NCBI RefSeq assembly: GCF_005774735.1
Contig: NZ_VBUM01000001.1
Coordinates: forward strand, 62,001-126,000
Reading direction: 5' to 3'
Length of the DNA: 64,000 nt
Source: Microbacterium sp. 5K110
Lineage (GTDB): Bacteria > Actinomycetota > Actinomycetes > Actinomycetales > Microbacteriaceae
Shown: positions 60,324-64,000 of the stretch, piece by piece
Position numbering within the stretch: position 1 is the first letter of the stretch
Layout of the letters: every line of letters begins with the position of its first letter
The notes under the pieces: model-generated
What the model was told of the DNA's origin: nothing
The model's database searches: none
What the model saw: only the letters and a program-made list of their open reading frames with translations
Translations under genes and position numbers: made by a program

Positions 60324-61408
60324 TGGACTTCCTCATCGGTCGTGGTGGTCATCCACAGGGTCTCGGTCAACACCGACGCGAGACCTGTCAGCGCGGATGT
60401 CGGGAGCCGGTAGGAGAACAGCGCACCGCGCGACTTCTCCACCGACAATCCGACGAGTCCAAGGTATCGCTCCGCCCAACTTGGCAGCGGCGAAAAGAAG
60501 TCAACGACAGCCTGCGCGTGATCGACCCCCGGCATGGGACGAGTGCGGTACGGAAGCGATGTGCCTCGCGCGGCGTCGATCGCAGCCTGGAGTCGCCACG
60601 CCTCATCCCGAGCCGGAGCCACAGAGTTGTCGACGGGAAGATCAATGAGGCGTTCGGGAGCACCGTCGACCAGTCGCACAAGGCACCAGCGGTCCGCGCC
60701 ATACGCTTGGGGACGCCTCCCCACGAAGTCGCCGGAGTCGCCCTCGGCCGGATTGCGCCAGCGACCGCGATAGTAGGTCGGCCGACTAGCAGGGTCGATG
60801 ATCGTTAGCCCGTCGACGAAGCCTGCGGCCAGCGCGACGTCGAGTCGAGTCCGGTACTGCGTCAGGAAATCGGCTGCGGACATCGAAGCCGGCTGTCCGA
60901 TCCACCGTGTCTGGCTGATCTCGTGAAGTCCGGCTGCGCGAAGCCGCGTCTCGGCGTCGTCGGCGTCGAGCACCGCCGTCCGCGCGTAACCCTCGTGCTC
61001 GACGGTGATGTCGCTTCCGACGAGGGGCAGTCCGAGTGGTCGAATCCCCGTCAGGAGATAGCGACCAGGCGACCGCTCGATGAAGCTCGGCGGTCCGAGA
61101 TAGAGGAGGCGCATCGCACGGTCGCTGGTCGTGTCGACCAATTCGAGCAGATCGCCCGTCGAGATCATCTGGTCGAGTGTCCCCATCAGGTCGTCGCGTG
61201 TTGGCGGCTGCGGGATCACCGGCGTTAGGACTTCCAGCACCGTGTCCACGAGCGCCCTCGGCGTCGTCGGGCAGAGGAATGCGGCCGCCCGCCGAAGCGA
61301 GGCGCTGAATGCCTCGGGGTAGTCCAGCGCGATGCTGTCCTCATCCAGCCCCAGCACTCGTACCGAGATCGCGGAAACCTCGTCGGCAGTCCGTAGCGAA
61401 AGCTCCAT
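60320..61408 (-). CDS. Uncharacterised defence-operon protein (362 aa)
   Basis: A 362-aa soluble protein not recognised. The N-terminal half is helical (AFSASLRRAAAFLCPTTPRA; TRDDLMGTLDQMISTGDLLE, winged-helix-like) and includes LLYLGPPSFIERSPGRYLLT. The C-terminal half contains SMSAADFLTQYRTRLDVALA, then TIIDPASRPTYYRGRWR, and FFSPLPSWAERYLGLVG near the end. It sits between the large N-terminal gene and the DUF1998 helicase with four- and three-base overlaps (GTGA and TGATG), so it is a fixed operon member. Whether it equals any Druantia accessory protein needs a profile search. Confidence 0.8.
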   Translation of the reverse strand: MELSLRTADEVSAISVRVLGLDEDSIALDYPEAFSASLRRAAAFLCPTTPRALVDTVLEVLTPVIPQPPTRDDLMGTLDQMISTGDLLELVDTTSDRAMRLLYLGPPSFIERSPGRYLLTGIRPLGLPLVGSDITVEHEGYARTAVLDADDAETRLRAAGLHEISQTRWIGQPASMSAADFLTQYRTRLDVALAAGFVDGLTIIDPASRPTYYRGRWRNPAEGDSGDFVGRRPQAYGADRWCLVRLVDGAPERLIDLPVDNSVAPARDEAWRLQAAIDAARGTSLPYRTRPMPGVDHAQAVVDFFSPLPSWAERYLGLVGLSVEKSRGALFSYRLPTSALTGLASVLTETLWMTTTTDEEVQ

Positions 61409-64000
61409 CAGAACCCCCTCCGCGCTTCCTCGGCGCCTTTGAGCGCCCTCGTGCCAAGCACGGCAAAGCGTGCCGCCCGCAGCAGGATGGGCGAGTTCAG
61501 AACGTACTGGAGTAGCACTCCGCGCTCGCCTGCCTCCCACTGAAGAATCTGCCCAGGATGCCCCGCGAGGGTGAGGAGGAAGCGAGCCGCCGAAGGGCGG
61601 TTGACGATCCCGCTCGTGCGGATTGCGCTCTCCGCGACTTCGGCAAAGCCAGTCAAGAGTGACGCTGGATTGAGCCAGGCGTGGAGGCTCGTGCCGATCG
61701 TTTTCGCCAGCTTCTTCTGCTCTTCCGCTTCTCCGACTACCCGCTGCATATCGTCGAGGAAGTCCTCCAGGTTCCCGGCGTTCGCCATATCCCGCTCGAC
61801 CGACGCCCACCGGCCTCCAGCGATGAGAGACACCAAGGCTCGGGTGATCGCCGCCAGCACCACGTCGCGCTGGAACTGCGCGAACACGTCACCAGGGAGA
61901 TCAGCGTCGGCCCATAGCTGATAGGCGCGAACGAGTTTCATCGCTTCTTCTGGTGTCTTGCTGCCCGTCGGGACGTCGGGAACGAGGCGACGCGCTCCTC
62001 GAAGCTCGTTCGGGTCGGTCGGAAGAAGGATCGTCGCCGTGGCTTCGACGCCCTCCCCAGCAACCGCGCGGAGCAGTCCGCCAGATGCCGGAAGCTCGAT
62101 GTCCGCTCCGGCATCGCAGAAGCTGGCAGCCAGCGGCGACTCCACACGGAAGAGTTCGATGCGGGTCGCGCCGCTGTCCGTCCGATCGATGAGACGCGCA
62201 CGGTTGCCTTCACGGTCTCGAAGCAGCTGCCATCGAAGCGGCTGGAAGCCACGATCCGCCGCGAGGACGGCGTACCCGACACCAGCGCGAGAGACCGAAA
62301 GCTCGATCGACTCTGCCTGGTCGAAGTAGCGGCTGAAACGGCTGTCGCCACGCACCTTCTTGGCGACACCGGCCCAGTCGGCGGGGCGCAGTGGGAGCGT
62401 GATCTGCTGGCGGATGCTGGCAAGCTCCGCGCTCGTCTCCGACCGGAGCGCGACGGCCAGGTCAACGCGAAGCCCCTCGGGGCCGGCGATTGTGATCGCT
62501 TCCGGCTCCCACAGCTCGCTCATGGTGGGACGAGCTGGCGACGCCAGCAGGCGGATGCCCTCGCCAGCCTCGGCCGCTTTGGAGCGAGCCTGCGGGTCAC
62601 GGATGGTGACCTGAAGTGAGCCCTCGACAAGCGCCTGCTCCTGCGCACCCGTCAGCGTGACTCTCAGCTCGTGCGAACCGACGGGCAGATCATCGAGGCT
62701 TAGGAAGAGTTCGCGTTCGCCGTCCGGCCAATCCAGCGTGTAGCGGTTGCCGGCAAGGGTGAGCGTCAGCACGCTCGGGATCTGCTGAACGCGGATGCCG
62801 ACAAGCCCTGGCTCACCAGCCAGCCACTCCACCGCACCTTCGCCGTCCCACGCGCTGGCGGCGAAGCCGACTGGACGGATGATCGCGTCGGATATGACGC
62901 TCAGCCCCGACGCGACCAGGGCAGCGGTTGCTTCCTCGGTCAGACGCTCAGGAACCATAAGCCGTACCGCCTCGGCATCGACAACGTCGAGGGCGGTTGA
63001 CTCCACCCACGGCAGATCAGGCACCGACCAGTCACCATCGTGGATGACGAGGTAGGTGCTGTCAGGGTGGATCAGCTTGCCCTTGACCTCGACGGCCGAC
63101 CCTGGCGCTCGGCGCTTGAAGAGCCAGATCGGTCCGCGACTGACCTCCACCTGATCGCGGACGAGTGCGTTGACGGCAGGCTCGCCGTTCTCCAGTTGAA
63201 TGAACGGCACTTCGGGGTTCGGGAGTCGCGTGAGGCGTATCTTCTGACCGGCCGCAGTCAGCCGACCTCGCGCCACCATCGTCTGGTCGGCACCCTCGAC
63301 CCGCGCTCGCTTGGTGCGGAGTTCCTCGTAGACGTGCGGAAGCCGACCGCTGAGCGTGCTGAGTTCGGGCAGTTCCGCGAACAATTGCCAGCCGTTCTCG
63401 CCCCCACGGAGCACGAGGCGCGGATCAGTCGGACTCGGCAGACGATCGTGTGAGGCCGTTCCTGTCCCGCGCGGGACACCTGGCTGAAACCCGCGCGCCC
63501 GCACCTGGTTCGCCGCCTGGCGTGCTCGGTTCAGCCAGAACTTCGCCTGACGCTCTTGCTCGAGTCCATCGACCAGGCGGAGCAGCGTCGAGTGGAGCAA
63601 GTACGGGGACTCTTCCCCCTCGCCCGAGAGCAACGCGGCAGCGACCTGACCGAGCAGGGAAGTGTTCTCGCAGAAGATGCGGAACCGTTCGGTGTAGCCC
63701 CAAGTGCGTGCCGCAAGGTGCTCGCCAAGTTCCTCGGGGTTCTGGAGCAGGCTGGTCGTCAGCCCCATGCGGAACTCGTAGAGGAGTTGCGCGAGGTAGC
63801 GCTGGAGGTAGACCGGCAGCACCGCGTGTGTGATCGGCCACGCGATGATCGGGAAGTTCTTGGCGAACGCGCCCTTCGGGACAGCTCCGCCGTACTCGGT
63901 ATTGAACTTGCGGAACCACATCCGAATGCGGTCGCGACTGCCGTATTGCGCCCATCCCGGTGTCGACTGCTCGAAGCTCAGCCAATACTCGCCGCCGATG
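61408..64000 (-). CDS. Large uncharacterised defence-operon protein, N-terminus beyond the window
   Basis: At least 864 codons; the frame is open through the right edge (first residues seen: IGGEYWLSFEQSTPGWAQYG). Parts visible: a helical N-terminal region (YLQRYLAQLLYEFRMGLTTS), repeated beta-rich segments with Ig-like character (VGSHELRVTLTGAQEQALVE; GIRLLASPARPTMSELW), and a helical C-terminus (NLEDFLDDMQRVVGEAEEQK). No known domain recognised. Its stop overlaps the 362-aa gene start (TGATG). It may correspond in position to the large accessory proteins of Druantia. Confidence 0.8.
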   Translation of the reverse strand, partial: IGGEYWLSFEQSTPGWAQYGSRDRIRMWFRKFNTEYGGAVPKGAFAKNFPIIAWPITHAVLPVYLQRYLAQLLYEFRMGLTTSLLQNPEELGEHLAARTWGYTERFRIFCENTSLLGQVAAALLSGEGEESPYLLHSTLLRLVDGLEQERQAKFWLNRARQAANQVRARGFQPGVPRGTGTASHDRLPSPTDPRLVLRGGENGWQLFAELPELSTLSGRLPHVYEELRTKRARVEGADQTMVARGRLTAAGQKIRLTRLPNPEVPFIQLENGEPAVNALVRDQVEVSRGPIWLFKRRAPGSAVEVKGKLIHPDSTYLVIHDGDWSVPDLPWVESTALDVVDAEAVRLMVPERLTEEATAALVASGLSVISDAIIRPVGFAASAWDGEGAVEWLAGEPGLVGIRVQQIPSVLTLTLAGNRYTLDWPDGERELFLSLDDLPVGSHELRVTLTGAQEQALVEGSLQVTIRDPQARSKAAEAGEGIRLLASPARPTMSELWEPEAITIAGPEGLRVDLAVALRSETSAELASIRQQITLPLRPADWAGVAKKVRGDSRFSRYFDQAESIELSVSRAGVGYAVLAADRGFQPLRWQLLRDREGNRARLIDRTDSGATRIELFRVESPLAASFCDAGADIELPASGGLLRAVAGEGVEATATILLPTDPNELRGARRLVPDVPTGSKTPEEAMKLVRAYQLWADADLPGDVFAQFQRDVVLAAITRALVSLIAGGRWASVERDMANAGNLEDFLDDMQRVVGEAEEQKKLAKTIGTSLHAWLNPASLLTGFAEVAESAIRTSGIVNRPSAARFLLTLAGHPGQILQWEAGERGVLLQYVLNSPILLRAARFAVLGTRALKGAEEARRGF

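Noticed and set aside
58158-60413. 751-aa plus-strand open frame opposite the DUF1998 helicase
   Set aside because: No domain or ribosome site; the minus frame encodes intact Walker and DEAH motifs here.
18260-64000. Search for CRISPR arrays or rRNA genes in the accessory region
   Set aside because: No regularly spaced direct repeats with unique spacers and no rRNA-like segments were seen; the 22-bp phased palindromes have too short a spacing for CRISPR.

Overview
The window reads as chromosomal DNA of a high-GC actinobacterium, most likely Microbacteriaceae and probably Microbacterium. This rests on protein-level resemblance of the housekeeping genes, strong G/C preference at third codon positions, and many TANNNT boxes placed 6-7 nt before start codons (leaderless starts). 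No database search was possible, so family names come from recognised motifs.

Region 1 (1-18.3 kb) is ordinary chromosome. It holds the 5' part of aceE, an XRE regulator divergent from a short-chain dehydrogenase, tRNA-Val(UAC), a zinc-ribbon protein coupled to a family-A DNA polymerase, rnpB, a polyphosphate glucokinase, the glnA-glnE pair, a fatty acyl-CoA synthetase, and a three-gene set (small helical protein, DUF1023 hydrolase, lipoprotein).

Region 2 (18.4 kb to the right edge) looks like an integrative and conjugative element (ICE) entered from its left end. An excisionase-like protein and a tyrosine recombinase come first, then an HTH/PIN toxin-antitoxin pair. A giant methylase-helicase, a DUF4913-like protein and an SSB follow. 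A long minus-strand operon (46.2 to 31.6 kb) carries a PrimPol, a DUF2637 protein, a ParB-like protein, an M23 hydrolase, pilin-like DUF6112 proteins, a TrbL/VirB6-like channel, a SCO6880 protein, a VirB4-like ATPase and a TraG/VirD4 coupling protein. At 46.4-49.6 kb lies a control module: four TTGNGCATGCNCAA palindromes, three of them 22 bp apart, then an EspR/XRE-like regulator, an ImmA/IrrE protease, a seven-TM protein and a hydrolase. This layout recalls the ImmR/ImmA switch of ICEBs1. No relaxase is visible.

Two later insertions sit in the ICE. A 3.09-kb unit (28120-31207) carrying cmtR, a metal-transporting P-type ATPase and lspA is bounded by 26-bp inverted repeats and a 5-bp target duplication, and it splits a small gene in two. 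A CHAT-protease gene lies in reverse orientation inside the transfer operon.

Region 3 (50.0-64.0 kb, cut by the edge) is a defence island. A plus-strand pair (GHKL/MORC-like ATPase, DUF4338/DruA-like protein) converges on a minus-strand operon (large protein cut by the edge, 362-aa protein, 1857-aa DUF1998 helicase of DruE/DrmA type, Cas4/RecB-like PD-(D/E)XK nuclease). The combination resembles Druantia but matches none of the layouts I know, and it is the best candidate here for an undescribed system.
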